36,623 nt of DNA from Bacilli bacterium (GCA_017936845.1 JAGBES010000001.1:75026-111648); one strand, 5' to 3'. Positions 15,942-24,783 are shown, numbered from the stretch's first letter. A program made the numbers and translations. Notes: generated from the letters alone by a model not told the origin.

Positions 15942-16304
15942 ATGATAAATGATGCAAAAAAGAGTGCATCAGTAGATAGTGCATATGGATATATTGAAGC
16001 CATAGAATATAATAATTCAATGGCTCAAATGGATAATAAAAAGTATACACTAATAAATGATGGAACGGATATAGATATAAGTACAATAACAAATATAGAA
16101 TTAAAAGGAACAAAACCAGAAAGTGGTAAAGTATCAATAACAAAAGGAAGAATAATAAAAGCAATACTTTGTATAAATAGTTATAATGTAGAATATGATG
16201 GAAAAGAAGCAAAAGTAAAAGGAAAATGTAATGAAGAAGAAAAAAATTTAGAAACTAATGATAGCTTACTAGGATATGTAGCAAAAAAAAACATTAAAAA
16301 ATAA
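15942..16304 (+). CDS. Pilin-head fragment of the frameshifted gene, as read
   Basis: The frame carrying the prepilin helix and pilin head has no usable ATG, GTG or TTG upstream of ATG 15942, because TAG at 15813 closes it. As read, a 120-aa product would lack the leader and membrane helix and would end at the stop after the A9 tract. It contains the conserved DSAYGYIEAIE, KAILCINSYNVEY and a second Cys (GKCNEE) shared with the first pilin gene. I regard this as part of the larger gene and not as an independent protein. Confidence 0.45.
   Translation: MINDAKKSASVDSAYGYIEAIEYNNSMAQMDNKKYTLINDGTDIDISTITNIELKGTKPESGKVSITKGRIIKAILCINSYNVEYDGKEAKVKGKCNEEEKNLETNDSLLGYVAKKNIKK
16283..16291 (+). repeat. 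A9 tract at the second frameshift
   Basis: Nine A between the pilin head and the glycine-rich frame. Deleting one A joins the frames without a stop: the next codons encode TLKNNTYETIKIKDETYTAH and lead into MTFGDS at 16390. Confidence 0.85.
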
Positions 16305-16389
16305 TACATATGAAACAATAAAAATAAAGGATGAAACATATACAGCACATGTATATAATTATAATGGAAACCAAACATGGACAAGTGAT

Positions 16390-18150
16390 ATGACATTTGG
16401 AGATAGTAATGATGTAGCAACAAATAATGAAAATGCAAAAAATATGGTTATAGTAAAAGTAAATGGAGATTTAACAATAAATGGAGGAGTAACAGTAACA
16501 GCCTATGCAAGTGAAGAAGGATATGGAGGACCAAAAGGGTTATTCATATATGTAACAGGAACATTAACAAATAATGGAACAATAACAATGACAGCAAGAG
16601 GAGCAAAAGCAGAAGGACAAAATGTATATTTATTTAAAAATAGTGATGGAAGTTATGAATATGTTCCTAAAGAAGGGGCAAATGGTGGAGAAAGAACATC
16701 TAATTCTATTAGATGGAATCCAGGAAATGATGGAAGTAATGGTATAAATAGGCAAACTGGTGGTGTAGGATCAGGAGCATGTGGAAATGACAAATCATCA
16801 TATGCTAATTCAGGATATGGAGGCGCAGGAGCTTCTGGAACATCATATTCAGGAGGAACTGGAGGAGGAGCAGCTAAAATATATGGTAGTGGAAGTATAG
16901 AAGCAGAATCAGGAAACTCAAATGGTGGAAAAGGTGGCGATGGAAAATCATGGAGTTCAACGTACGGTGCTTCGGGAGGAGCAGGAAATCCTGGGGGAAT
17001 TTCAGCAGGAAATGGAACATCAGGAAATAATGGTACAGGAGGATTGCTTATAATATATTCCAATGTTTTTGATAATTTGAATACAATTTCATCAGACGGA
17101 ACATTAGGAGGATATAATGTAACAGGCGGAGGATCTTCAGGCGGAGGATCAATAAATATATTCTACAGTGATAATATAAAAAATATTGGCCTAATTTCAG
17201 CAACCGGTGGAGAGTCTAAGAAACAAAGTAATGTTAATAATGATCTTGGTGGTAATGGTGGTAATGGAACAGTTACAATAGGTACACTTATAAATAATAA
17301 ATTTTCAAATACAGTATATAATTTTGATTATACAGGTAATGAACAAGTATTTGATGTTCCAGTTACTGGATATTATTTACTTGAAACATGGGGAGCCCAA
17401 GGAGGTTCTTATAATCAAACATATAGAGGTGGATATGGAGCATATGCCACTGGAATTATAAGCTTAGTTAAAAATGAAAAATTATATATTAATATTGGTG
17501 GTATGGGAAGTTCTGCTATTAAAGAAAATGATGGTGGTTACAACGGTGGAGGTAGTCGTTTACATATTACTAGTTCAGATAGTTATATGGGTTCTGGAGG
17601 TGGAGCAACACATATTTCAACCAAATCAGGATTATTACAAACATTAGAAGAATATATAGGGATATATAATGAAAAAACTGGAACATATAATTCGAACAAA
17701 ATATTTATAATTTCAGGAGGAGGTGGAGGAAGCTACTGGTATAATTCTTCATATTATGGAATGGGTGGAGATGCTGGTGGAATAACTGGTTGTAGTGGTT
17801 ATTCATATAGAAATGGTTCTAAATATTATTCTATAAATTCAACTCAATCATCAGGTTATAAATTTGGAGAAGGGAATATAGGTGGAACATATCTTTCAGG
17901 AGGTGGCTCAGGATTATATGGTGGATTAAGTAATAATCAAAATAATTCTGGTGGAGGCTCAAGTTTTATTGGTTCATCAAGATTAATTTCAATTGATAAT
18001 CGAAGAAAAGCAATGTATTGTTATAATTGTGAAGAATCAAATGGAGAAGCAACAAAAACAATTTCTACTACCAATGTATCAGAAAGTCCAATAAGTAATT
18101 ATGCTAAAATAGGAAATGGATATGCAAGAATAACTTATATAGCAGAATAA
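16390..18150 (+). CDS. Glycine-rich surface region with ALK/LTK-like glycine-rich domain, as read
   Basis: 586 aa as read from ATG 16390; the frame is open from 16282. Residues about 10-300 are a glycine/serine-rich beta region with NGDLTINGG, IYVTGTLTNNGTITMTARG and many GG turns. Residues about 311-586 resemble the glycine-rich domain of animal ALK/LTK receptors: FDVPVTGYYLLETWGAQGG, a GGYGAYATGIISL strand, LYINIGGMG, GSGGGATHI, IFIISGGGGGS, GGGSSFIGSS, and a final NGYARITYI strand. Similar domains occur in bacterial surface proteins. There is no signal peptide of its own and no SD near ATG 16390, so it probably depends on the upstream pilin leader for export. Probable adhesin or ligand-binding part. 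Confidence 0.65.
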   Translation: MTFGDSNDVATNNENAKNMVIVKVNGDLTINGGVTVTAYASEEGYGGPKGLFIYVTGTLTNNGTITMTARGAKAEGQNVYLFKNSDGSYEYVPKEGANGGERTSNSIRWNPGNDGSNGINRQTGGVGSGACGNDKSSYANSGYGGAGASGTSYSGGTGGGAAKIYGSGSIEAESGNSNGGKGGDGKSWSSTYGASGGAGNPGGISAGNGTSGNNGTGGLLIIYSNVFDNLNTISSDGTLGGYNVTGGGSSGGGSINIFYSDNIKNIGLISATGGESKKQSNVNNDLGGNGGNGTVTIGTLINNKFSNTVYNFDYTGNEQVFDVPVTGYYLLETWGAQGGSYNQTYRGGYGAYATGIISLVKNEKLYINIGGMGSSAIKENDGGYNGGGSRLHITSSDSYMGSGGGATHISTKSGLLQTLEEYIGIYNEKTGTYNSNKIFIISGGGGGSYWYNSSYYGMGGDAGGITGCSGYSYRNGSKYYSINSTQSSGYKFGEGNIGGTYLSGGGSGLYGGLSNNQNNSGGGSSFIGSSRLISIDNRRKAMYCYNCEESNGEATKTISTTNVSESPISNYAKIGNGYARITYIAE

Positions 18151-18210
18151 TAATATATAATTAATTTAGTAAAATAAAAAAAGAATTATAAAGAATTATT
18201 TAAAATTGTA

Positions 18211-18238
18211 AAACAGATAAAGAAAATCTGTTTTTTTT
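18211..18238 (+). terminator. Terminator of the glycine-rich prepilin gene
   Basis: AAACAGAT (18211-18218) pairs with ATCTGTTT (18226-18233), followed by T to 18238. Confidence 0.85.
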
Positions 18239-18265
18239 ATAACTAAAAAAAGCTAAAACCTTCAT

Positions 18266-18294
18266 TTGTAGTAAAAAAATAACTATGGTAATAT
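18266..18294 (+). promoter_or_regulatory. Possible promoter of the Rpn-family gene
   Basis: TTGTAG (18266-18271), 17-bp spacer, TAATAT (18289-18294), before SD AAAGGAGG at 18301. Confidence 0.45.
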
Positions 18295-18314
18295 GCAATT
18301 AAAGGAGGCAAAAA

Positions 18315-19301
18315 ATGCTTAATATAAAAAAGAAAATATTAAAAGAAGGAGAAATAATACCATTAACATTTGATGCAATGTTTACAGAAGTATTTAATAA
18401 CGAGGAGAATATATGTATATTAGAAGAATTTATCGCATTTTATCTTGAAATACCATTAAAAAGAGTAAGAGATAATTTAAAATTATTGTCAAGGAATTTA
18501 AAAAGAGAAAATCTAAAAGAATCAAGAAAAGAAGTAGATTTATTATTAGATTTAAATGATAAAAAAATAAACATAGAATTATCAAACGGATGGAATGAAG
18601 AAGTAAGAGATAGAAATGTAGTATTTTTATCAAATGTACATGGAACGCAGTTAAAAAGAGGATTTAAAAGTTATAAAGAAATAGAGGAAACAATCCAAAT
18701 AAATTTAAATAATTTTAATGAACAAAAAGAATTAGTAACAACATATTATTTAAAAAATGAGGAAGGAGAAATATTCAGTAAAAAATTAAGAATAGATTCA
18801 ATAAATCTTGAAAAAGGGAAGAAAATGATATATACTAATAATAAAAGAGAAAATATGCTAATAGATTGGTGTAAAGTATTAACAAGTAGAACAAAAAAAG
18901 AAATGGAAGAAGCATTAAAAAAAATACTAAGTAAAAAATCCATTAATAAGTTAACAGAAAATGTAAAAAGATTAAGTGGAGATGAAGATATGATAGATTT
19001 ATATGGATATCAAGAAAAAAGAAAATTAGAAGAAGAAAGTATGATGAGGTTAGGGAAAGAAGAGGCAAGAAAAGAAGGTTTTAACGATGGATTTAATGAT
19101 GGATTTAATAATGGATTTAACAAAGGAGTAGATGAAGGATATAATGATGGTTTTAATAAAGGAGTAAATGAAGGAATAAGTCAAGGAATAAGTCAAGAAA
19201 AAATAGAAATAGCAAAAAATCTTTTGAAAAATAATATTGATATTAATGTAATAATTTCATCAACTGGTCTATCAGAAGAAGAAATTTTAAAATTAAAGTA
19301 A
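18315..19301 (+). CDS. Rpn-family PD-(D/E)XK nuclease-like protein (PDDEXK_2 transposase-associated family)
   Basis: 328 aa. The N-terminal half matches Rpn/PDDEXK_2 proteins: FDAMFTEVFNNEENICILEEFIAFYLEIP, a conserved start to this fold, then EVDLLLDLNDKKINIELSNGW, the place of the D...E-x-K/Q nuclease motif, followed by LSNVHGTQLKRGFKSYKEI. The usual Gln/Lys after E-x is Ser here (IELS), so activity is uncertain. The C-terminus has GFND/GFNK-type tetrapeptide repeats (255-295) and a short helix (EKIEIAKNLL...LSEEEILKLK) typical of Rpn proteins. Rpn proteins promote RecA-independent recombination and some act in phage defence. Perfect SD AAAGGAGG 6 bases before ATG. Transcribed alone. Confidence 0.8.
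   Translation: MLNIKKKILKEGEIIPLTFDAMFTEVFNNEENICILEEFIAFYLEIPLKRVRDNLKLLSRNLKRENLKESRKEVDLLLDLNDKKINIELSNGWNEEVRDRNVVFLSNVHGTQLKRGFKSYKEIEETIQINLNNFNEQKELVTTYYLKNEEGEIFSKKLRIDSINLEKGKKMIYTNNKRENMLIDWCKVLTSRTKKEMEEALKKILSKKSINKLTENVKRLSGDEDMIDLYGYQEKRKLEEESMMRLGKEEARKEGFNDGFNDGFNNGFNKGVDEGYNDGFNKGVNEGISQGISQEKIEIAKNLLKNNIDINVIISSTGLSEEEILKLK
19077..19199 (+). repeat. Imperfect 12-nt tandem repeats in the Rpn gene tail
   Basis: Codons for G-F-N-D / G-F-N-K / G-V-(D/N)-E / G-I-S-Q recur with 12-nt periodicity (for example GGATTTAATGAT), about ten units. They stay in frame when units are gained or lost. Confidence 0.85.
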
Positions 19302-19326
19302 TGGGAAATTTATATTAATATAAAAC

Positions 19327-19353
19327 AAAAAATCTTCAGTGGAAGATTTTTTT
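19327..19353. terminator. Bidirectional terminator between the Rpn gene and clpP
   Basis: ATCTTC (19332-19337), AGTG loop, GAAGAT (19342-19347), flanked by A and T runs on both sides. It ends on the clpP stop codon. Confidence 0.85.
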
Positions 19354-19921
19354 ATAATATTTTATCAATTAAACCATATTTTAATGCTTCTTCAGAATTA
19401 AGAAAATAATCTCTCTCAGTGTCTTTTTCAATCGTTTTAATATTTTGACCAGTATTTTTTGCTAACATTTTATTTAATTTTTCTCTTAATTTTAATATTC
19501 TCTCGGCAGCTATTTTAATCTCTGTTGCTTGTCCTTGAGCTCCACCAAGTGGTTGATGAATCATAACTTCACCATTAGGTAAACAATATCTTTTACCTTT
19601 TTTTCCACTTGAAAGTAAGAATGCAGCCATAGAAGCAGCCATACCAACACATATGGTAGAAACATCACTTTTAATAAAATTCATTGTATCATAAATAGCC
19701 ATTCCAGCAGTAACACTGCCTCCTGGAGAATTAATATATATACTAATATCATTATGATTAATTGAATCAAGATATAAAAGTTCTGCTATTACGATATTAG
19801 AATTAGAATCAGTAATTTCATCATTTAATATTATAATTCTATCTTTTAAAAGCCTTGAATATATATCATAACTTCTTTCACCATTACTACTTCTTTCTAT
19901 AACAGTAGGTATTAAGTTCAT
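19352..19921 (-). CDS. clpP: ATP-dependent Clp protease proteolytic subunit
   Basis: 189 aa, slightly shorter than typical. The catalytic triad is in place: Ser97 in GMAASMAA, His122 in MIHQPLGG, Asp171 in DTERDYFLN. The N-terminal [22 protein letters not shown] and [18 protein letters not shown] are characteristic. It forms the tetradecameric protease chamber that ClpC (5691-8006, with its VGF loop) and possibly ClpX dock onto. SD AGAGGATGAT before ATG 19921. It is transcribed away from the TGS/uridine-kinase gene. I saw no CtsR-type GGTCAAA repeat in the 117-base divergent region. Confidence 0.95.
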   Translation of the reverse strand: MNLIPTVIERSSNGERSYDIYSRLLKDRIIILNDEITDSNSNIVIAELLYLDSINHNDISIYINSPGGSVTAGMAIYDTMNFIKSDVSTICVGMAASMAAFLLSSGKKGKRYCLPNGEVMIHQPLGGAQGQATEIKIAAERILKLREKLNKMLAKNTGQNIKTIEKDTERDYFLNSEEALKYGLIDKIL

Positions 19922-19942
19922 TAAATCATCCTCTCTATATTT

Positions 19943-19972
19943 ATAATAGTAAAAAACTCATTATTTATTCAA
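19943..19972 (-). promoter_or_regulatory. Possible clpP promoter
   Basis: Minus-strand TTGAAT (19972-19967), 18-bp spacer, TATTAT (19948-19943). Confidence 0.5.
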
Positions 19973-19980
19973 TAAAAAAT

Positions 19981-20009
19981 GTGACAAAATAATAAAATGT
20001 TGATATAAT
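19981..20009 (+). promoter_or_regulatory. Sigma-A-type promoter of the TGS/uridine-kinase gene
   Basis: GTGACA (19981-19986), 17-bp spacer, TATAAT (20004-20009). Confidence 0.65.
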
Positions 20010-20038
20010 GTATATGATATAAAGAATAGAGGGATTTT

Positions 20039-21706
20039 ATGAGTAAGATGATAAAAATAAATTTTAGAGATCTTGAAGTAAAAGAATTTGAAGCGGGTAC
20101 TAAGTTAAAGGATATTAGTGATGCATTTTCTCATTATTTTAATTATCCAATTTTAGTAGGTAAAATAGATAACGATATAGTTGAATTAAATGAACCAATA
20201 AATAGAAGTTATAAAGTAGATTTTTATGATAGAAGTAGTGGTCTTGGAAATGGAATTTATGGAAGGACTGCCCAATTTTTACTTATTGTAGCTGTAAAAA
20301 AATTATTTGGAGAAGATACAGAAATAGTTATTGAACATTCTATAGATAAAGGTTTTTATTGTGAAATAATAGGTGTTGATTTAGATAAACCTATTGTAGA
20401 TAGAATACAAGATAAAATGTATGAAATATCTAAAATGGATTTGAAAATTCAAAAAATGAGTGTTTCTAGATTTGATGCGATAAAATATTTTGAAAAGAAA
20501 AAACAAATAGATAAAGTACATGCATTAAAATATATAAGTAACACATATGTAAATTTATATAGAATAGATGATATATATGATTATTTCTATGGAGAATTAG
20601 CTTACACTACAAAAGATATAGATGATTTTAAATTAACATATATAAAAAATAATGGATTTGTACTTAGTTATCCTACAACATATAATCCAGAATGCACATT
20701 AGATTATGTGCATCATGAAATGTTGTTTAATAAATTTTTAGATTATACAAATTGGGGAAGAATGATTAATATTACAAATGCTGCAGAGTTAAATAATGTT
20801 GTATCAATGGGAAAATATGACGAATTAATTCGTTTATCAGAAGTTTATTATAATAATCAATTAGTAGAAGTTGCTAATAAGATATGTGATAATAAAGAAA
20901 ATATAAAAATAGTTTTGATTGCTGGGCCATCTTCTTCAGGAAAAACAACTACCTCTAAAAAATTACAAGTTTATTTACAAAGTAAAGGAATAAAACCACA
21001 TCAAATATCAATAGATGATTATTTTGTGGATAGAGATAAAACAAAAGTATTACCAAATGGAGAATTAGATACAGAATCATTAAGTGCTGTAGATGTAACT
21101 TTATTTAATAAACATTTAACTAAATTATTAGATGGAGAAAAAGTTGAATTACCTGAGTATAATTTTGTATTAGGTAAAAGAGAATATAAAGGTAAATTTT
21201 TGGAAGTAGGTAAAGACGATGTAATTATAATAGAAGGCTTACATGCTCTTAATGAAGATTTAACAATGTCAATAGATAGAAGACAAAAATTTAAAATTTA
21301 TATAAGTGCTTTAACACAACTTAATATAGATAATCATAATCGTATACATACAAGTGATACAAGAAAATTAAGAAGAATAGTAAGAGATAATAAATATAGA
21401 GGAAAAGATGCTAGTGAAACATTAAAGATGTGGCGCGGTATAAGAGAAGGAGAAGAAAAATATGTATTTCCTTTTCAAGATGATGCTGATTATGTAATAA
21501 ATTCAGCATTAGTATATGAAATAGGTGTATTAAAAGTTTATGCTGAACCATTACTATTTAATGTAGATGAAAATGATGATAGTTATCCAGAAGCATTGAG
21601 ATTAATAAATTTCTTGAGAAATTTTTTACCAATACCTAGTGATCAAGTACCAAAAGATTCTGTAATAAGAGAATTTATTGGACAAAGTAGTTTTAATAAA
21701 GAATAA
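20039..21706 (+). CDS. Nucleoside (uridine) kinase-like protein with TGS and ThrRS-type N-terminal domains
   Basis: 555 aa. The N-terminus has a TGS-like domain (about 1-65), then a second domain resembling the threonyl-tRNA synthetase accessory domain (about 70-190: [31 protein letters not shown]). The C-terminal P-loop kinase belongs to the phosphoribulokinase/uridine kinase family: Walker [10 protein letters not shown] from G296, [13 protein letters not shown], and [10 protein letters not shown]. This long three-domain form is common in Bacillota; it probably phosphorylates a nucleoside, but the substrate is not proven by sequence. SD AGAGGGA before ATG 20039. gapA begins 35 bases downstream without a visible terminator, so the two may be co-transcribed. 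Confidence 0.85.
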   Translation: MSKMIKINFRDLEVKEFEAGTKLKDISDAFSHYFNYPILVGKIDNDIVELNEPINRSYKVDFYDRSSGLGNGIYGRTAQFLLIVAVKKLFGEDTEIVIEHSIDKGFYCEIIGVDLDKPIVDRIQDKMYEISKMDLKIQKMSVSRFDAIKYFEKKKQIDKVHALKYISNTYVNLYRIDDIYDYFYGELAYTTKDIDDFKLTYIKNNGFVLSYPTTYNPECTLDYVHHEMLFNKFLDYTNWGRMINITNAAELNNVVSMGKYDELIRLSEVYYNNQLVEVANKICDNKENIKIVLIAGPSSSGKTTTSKKLQVYLQSKGIKPHQISIDDYFVDRDKTKVLPNGELDTESLSAVDVTLFNKHLTKLLDGEKVELPEYNFVLGKREYKGKFLEVGKDDVIIIEGLHALNEDLTMSIDRRQKFKIYISALTQLNIDNHNRIHTSDTRKLRRIVRDNKYRGKDASETLKMWRGIREGEEKYVFPFQDDADYVINSALVYEIGVLKVYAEPLLFNVDENDDSYPEALRLINFLRNFLPIPSDQVPKDSVIREFIGQSSFNKE

Positions 21707-21741
21707 ATTGGTTATATTATAAATTAGAAAGAAGGAATTTT

Positions 21742-22752
21742 ATGATAAAAGTAGCAATAAATGGTTTTGGAAGAATAGGAAGACTTGCTTTTAGACAAAT
21801 GTTTGGAAAAGATGGATATGAAATAGTAGCAATTAATGATTTAACAAGTCCAGATATGTTGGCACATTTACTTAAATATGATTCAGTTCAAAAAAGATAT
21901 GAAGGTCATACTATAGAAGCAACAGAAGATTCTATAATAGTAGATGGAAAGAAAATAAAAATATATAAAGAAAAAGAACCAATTAATTTACCATGGAAAG
22001 AATTAAATGTAGATGTTGTATTTGAGTGTACAGGTTTCTTTGCTAAAAAGGAATTATCAATGGCACATATAGATGCAGGGGCTAAAAAAGTAATTATTTC
22101 AGCACCTGCTGGAGATAATGTAAAAACGATTGTATATGGAGTAAATGAAAAAGAACTAACAAGTGAAGATAAAATAATAAGTGCAGCATCTTGTACAACA
22201 AATTGCTTAGCACCTATGGCATATAATTTAAATAAATATGCACCAATAATAAGTGGTATAATGACAACTGTTCATGCATATACAGGTGATCAAATGGTTT
22301 TAGATGGACCACATAGAAAAGCTGATTTAAGAAGAGCACGAGCTGCAGCTATAAATATTGTTCCAAATTCAACTGGAGCAGCTAAAGCAATAGGATTAGT
22401 AATACCTGAATTAAAAGGAAAGTTAATAGGATCAGCTCAAAGAGTTCCTGTTCCAACAGGTTCAACAACTATTTTAACAGCTGTAATTAAAGGAGAAAAT
22501 ATAACAAAAGAAAGTATAAATGATTTTATGAAACAACAAGTAAATGAATCATTTGGATATACAGAAGAACCAATTGTATCATCAGATATTATTGGTATAA
22601 CTGAGGGTTCGCTTTTTGATGGAACGCAAACTATGGTTTCTAAAATAGCTGATGATTTATATCAAGTACAAGTAGTTGCTTGGTATGATAATGAAAATAG
22701 TTATACATCACAAATGGTAAGAACAGCTTTATATCTAGAGAATTTAAAATAA
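21742..22752 (+). CDS. gapA: Glyceraldehyde-3-phosphate dehydrogenase, phosphorylating
   Basis: 336 aa. NAD-binding [14 protein letters not shown] at the N-terminus and Asp33 in [18 protein letters not shown], which favours NAD over NADP. Active-site Cys151 in [12 protein letters not shown], with His178 in [11 protein letters not shown]. The rest ([32 protein letters not shown]) is canonical. It converts glyceraldehyde 3-phosphate to 1,3-bisphosphoglycerate in glycolysis. The partner glycolytic genes pgk and tpiA are about 4-8 kb downstream in a different transcription unit. SD AAGGAA four bases before ATG 21742. No clear own promoter was found. Confidence 0.96.
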   Translation: MIKVAINGFGRIGRLAFRQMFGKDGYEIVAINDLTSPDMLAHLLKYDSVQKRYEGHTIEATEDSIIVDGKKIKIYKEKEPINLPWKELNVDVVFECTGFFAKKELSMAHIDAGAKKVIISAPAGDNVKTIVYGVNEKELTSEDKIISAASCTTNCLAPMAYNLNKYAPIISGIMTTVHAYTGDQMVLDGPHRKADLRRARAAAINIVPNSTGAAKAIGLVIPELKGKLIGSAQRVPVPTGSTTILTAVIKGENITKESINDFMKQQVNESFGYTEEPIVSSDIIGITEGSLFDGTQTMVSKIADDLYQVQVVAWYDNENSYTSQMVRTALYLENLK

Positions 22753-22780
22753 CAGAAAGTACAAATCTGTTATTTTTTTT
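22748..22780 (+). terminator. Terminator of gapA
   Basis: AATAACAGA (22748-22756) pairs with TCTGTTATT (22766-22774), then T to 22781. The gapA stop lies in the left arm. Confidence 0.88.
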
Positions 22781-22804
22781 TGAATAAAATTCTGTTTTTG
22801 ATAT

Positions 22805-22833
22805 TTGAATTATTAAATTTAAAGTGTTATTCT
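22805..22833 (+). promoter_or_regulatory. Possible promoter of the orphan small ORF
   Basis: TTGAAT (22805-22810), 17-bp spacer, TATTCT (22828-22833). Confidence 0.45.
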
Positions 22834-22862
22834 ATATTAGAAAGAAGACTAGAAAGGAAAAT

Positions 22863-23114
22863 ATGTTAGACGAATTTTATATTTGGCAAAAAATATTTGA
22901 AGAATCAAATAATATAGAAATGTATAATTTAATAAAATTAGTTATATTCGATAATCAAACTAGAGAATATGTGTATAATAAAATATTAGAATTAAAAGAA
23001 AATAAAATTAAATTAGATATTAATATTGATAAAGAAATGAAAGATTATCCTATTACATTATTAGCAAATGAAATAGTTGATAAATTAATTAGTAAAATAA
23101 AAAAAGAATATTAA
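22863..23114 (+). CDS. Small hypothetical protein
   Basis: 83 aa from ATG 22863, chosen because of AAAGGAAA just upstream; a longer frame from 22824 would overlap the promoter. I do not recognise the family. The protein is helical and charged, with MLDEFYIWQKIFEESNNIEMYNLIKLVIFDN at the start and LANEIVDKLISKIKKEY at the end. It has no signal peptide, membrane segment or cysteine. It has its own promoter-like signal, and it ends one base before the end of the convergent RNase J gene, inside that gene's terminator hairpin. The plausible SD and promoter support a real gene. Confidence 0.6.
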   Translation: MLDEFYIWQKIFEESNNIEMYNLIKLVIFDNQTREYVYNKILELKENKIKLDINIDKEMKDYPITLLANEIVDKLISKIKKEY

Positions 23115-23129
23115 GTTATCGCTTAATAT
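23099..23129 (-). terminator. Terminator of the RNase J gene
   Basis: Minus-strand stem ATATTAAG / CTTAATAT (23129-23122 and 23115-23108), followed by a T-rich run. It overlaps the last codons of the convergent small ORF. Confidence 0.65.
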
Positions 23130-24783
23130 CCATTATAACAGGTAGAATAATTGGTTTTCTTCCTGTTTTTTTACATGTATAATTAGATAATTGTCCAATG
23201 ATTTCAGATTTTATATCAGCATAGTTAATAGAACCATTAATTTTAGATATAATAGCTTTCTTAGCCACGTTTTCTAAATTTTTAAGTAGTGCTTCATTTT
23301 CATTTACTAAAACAAATCCTCTTGTAGTTATATTTGGATTTCCTAAGAGTTTACCATTTTTAGTATCAATGTTAGCAACTATTATTATAATTCCATCATT
23401 TGCCATTAATTTTCTATCTTTAATAACAGCATTAGAAACGTCACCAATTCTATTTCCATCAACATATACATCATCAGCTTGAATAAAACCATCTTTTTTA
23501 ATTTTTCCTTTATACATAGATAATACTTCCCCATTAGAAAGTATAAAATTATTCTCTTTAGGTATTCCACACATTACACCAATATCAGTATGTTTTTTTA
23601 ACATTCTATATTCTCCATGAAATGGTGCGAAATATTTAGGATTAATTAATCTTAACATCCATTTTAATTCTTCTTCACTACCATGTCCACTAGCATGTAT
23701 ATCATTTAAAGATGTATTAGTATAAACTTTAACACCTTTTAAATATAATTTATTTATTGTTCTTGAGATACTTGCAGCATTTCCTGGAATAGCAGATGAA
23801 GAAAATATTACAATATCATTTGGTTGAAGTTTTATTTGTTTATGAACACCATCAGCAATTCTAGATAAAGCAGCTAATGGTTCACCTTGACTTCCTGTAC
23901 AAAGTAAACATACTTTTCCAGGTTCTAATTTATTTGCTTCTTCTGGTGTTATAAAAATACCTTTGTTAGTTATATATCCACCTTTTACGGAAATTTCAAT
24001 ATTATTTTCCATACTTCTACCAAAAGTGGCAATTTTTCTTCCGTTTCTTCTACAGTTATCAACTATATGTTTAAGTCTATAAATATTAGAAGCAAATGTA
24101 GCAATTATAATTCTACCATTTTCTCTTTTAAATATTTCACTTAAAGCATCATCAACTTTTGATTCACTTTTACTTATACCTTCTGTTAGTGCATTAGTAC
24201 TGTCACTTAATAGTAATGTAACACCTCGACTTCCTATTTCAGCCATTTTATGAATGTTAGCTGTAGGACCTATTGGTGTTAGATCAAATTTAAAATCTCC
24301 TGTTGTTACAACTATACCGTTAGGAGTTGTAATACAAATACCATGAGAATCAGGAATTGAATGAGTTGTTCTAAAAAATTCAACCTCCATAGTTTTAAAT
24401 TTTACTTTTGTATTTTCATCATAAACAACTAAATTTTTATATTGAATATTTCTATCTTCTAATTTCTTTTTTATTAATCCAACCGCATGATTTGGTGCAT
24501 ATATAATAGGTATATTAACAGATTGTAATAAAAATGGTATACCACCAATATGATCTTCATGACCATGTGTTATAAATAAACCTTTTATTTTAGACTCATT
24601 TTCTTTTAAAAATGTAAAATCAGGTATTACATAGTCTACACCCATTAAATCATCTTCAGGCATTAACATACCAGCATCAGTTATAATTAGTTCATCTCTA
24701 TTCATAACACAATACATGTTTTTACCTACTTCACCAAGTCCACCTAAAGCGAATATTTTTGTATCATCGCTTTTAAATTTCAC
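23116..24783 (-). CDS. rnj: Ribonuclease J (metallo-beta-lactamase/beta-CASP family)
   Basis: 555 aa, full length. Zinc-binding motif HGHEDHIGG with H73, H75, D77 and H78; further motifs are FFRTTHSIPDS, TGDFKFD, LLSDSTNA, the beta-CASP segments IATFASNIYRLKHIVD and CTGSQGEP, SGHGSEEELKWMLRLINPKYFAPFHGEYRM, and the C-terminal dimer domain ending RKPIILPVIMDI. RNase J is a dual endo- and 5'-3' exoribonuclease in mRNA turnover and rRNA maturation. The sequence alone does not safely separate J1 from J2. The start is GTG 24783, supported by AAAGGAG seven bases upstream. Confidence 0.94.
   Translation of the reverse strand: MKFKSDDTKIFALGGLGEVGKNMYCVMNRDELIITDAGMLMPEDDLMGVDYVIPDFTFLKENESKIKGLFITHGHEDHIGGIPFLLQSVNIPIIYAPNHAVGLIKKKLEDRNIQYKNLVVYDENTKVKFKTMEVEFFRTTHSIPDSHGICITTPNGIVVTTGDFKFDLTPIGPTANIHKMAEIGSRGVTLLLSDSTNALTEGISKSESKVDDALSEIFKRENGRIIIATFASNIYRLKHIVDNCRRNGRKIATFGRSMENNIEISVKGGYITNKGIFITPEEANKLEPGKVCLLCTGSQGEPLAALSRIADGVHKQIKLQPNDIVIFSSSAIPGNAASISRTINKLYLKGVKVYTNTSLNDIHASGHGSEEELKWMLRLINPKYFAPFHGEYRMLKKHTDIGVMCGIPKENNFILSNGEVLSMYKGKIKKDGFIQADDVYVDGNRIGDVSNAVIKDRKLMANDGIIIIVANIDTKNGKLLGNPNITTRGFVLVNENEALLKNLENVAKKAIISKINGSINYADIKSEIIGQLSNYTCKKTGRKPIILPVIMDIKR

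Larger units (their letters stand above)
15809..18150 (+). pseudogene. Prepilin-like protein with ALK/LTK-type glycine-rich domain, broken by two homopolymer frameshifts (possibly phase-variable)
   Basis: From ATG 15809 the frame reads 13 codons and stops at 15848 because of a G9 tract at 15830-15838. Removing one G joins the ATG to MLANSKIGGGYLNNLKKG followed by the prepilin FTLIE helix. A second -1 change at the A9 tract (16283-16291) joins this to the long glycine-rich frame that ends at 18150. With both corrections the product is about 779 aa: leader, pilin head like the one at 561-2450 (LCINSYNVEY), beta/Gly-rich linker, ALK-type glycine-rich domain. Promoter and terminator are intact and the rest of the frame is uninterrupted, which argues against old decay. 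Explanations: slipped-strand phase variation (G9), transcriptional slippage (A9), sequencing error, or recent pseudogenisation. Confidence 0.75.

Noticed and set aside
16653-17063. Proline-rich antisense ORF opposite the glycine-rich domain
   Set aside because: Proline-rich sequence is simply the complement of Gly codons; no start signals.
19077-19199. CRISPR array
   Set aside because: The repeats are 12 nt, in frame, without spacers, and encode the known type of Rpn tail.
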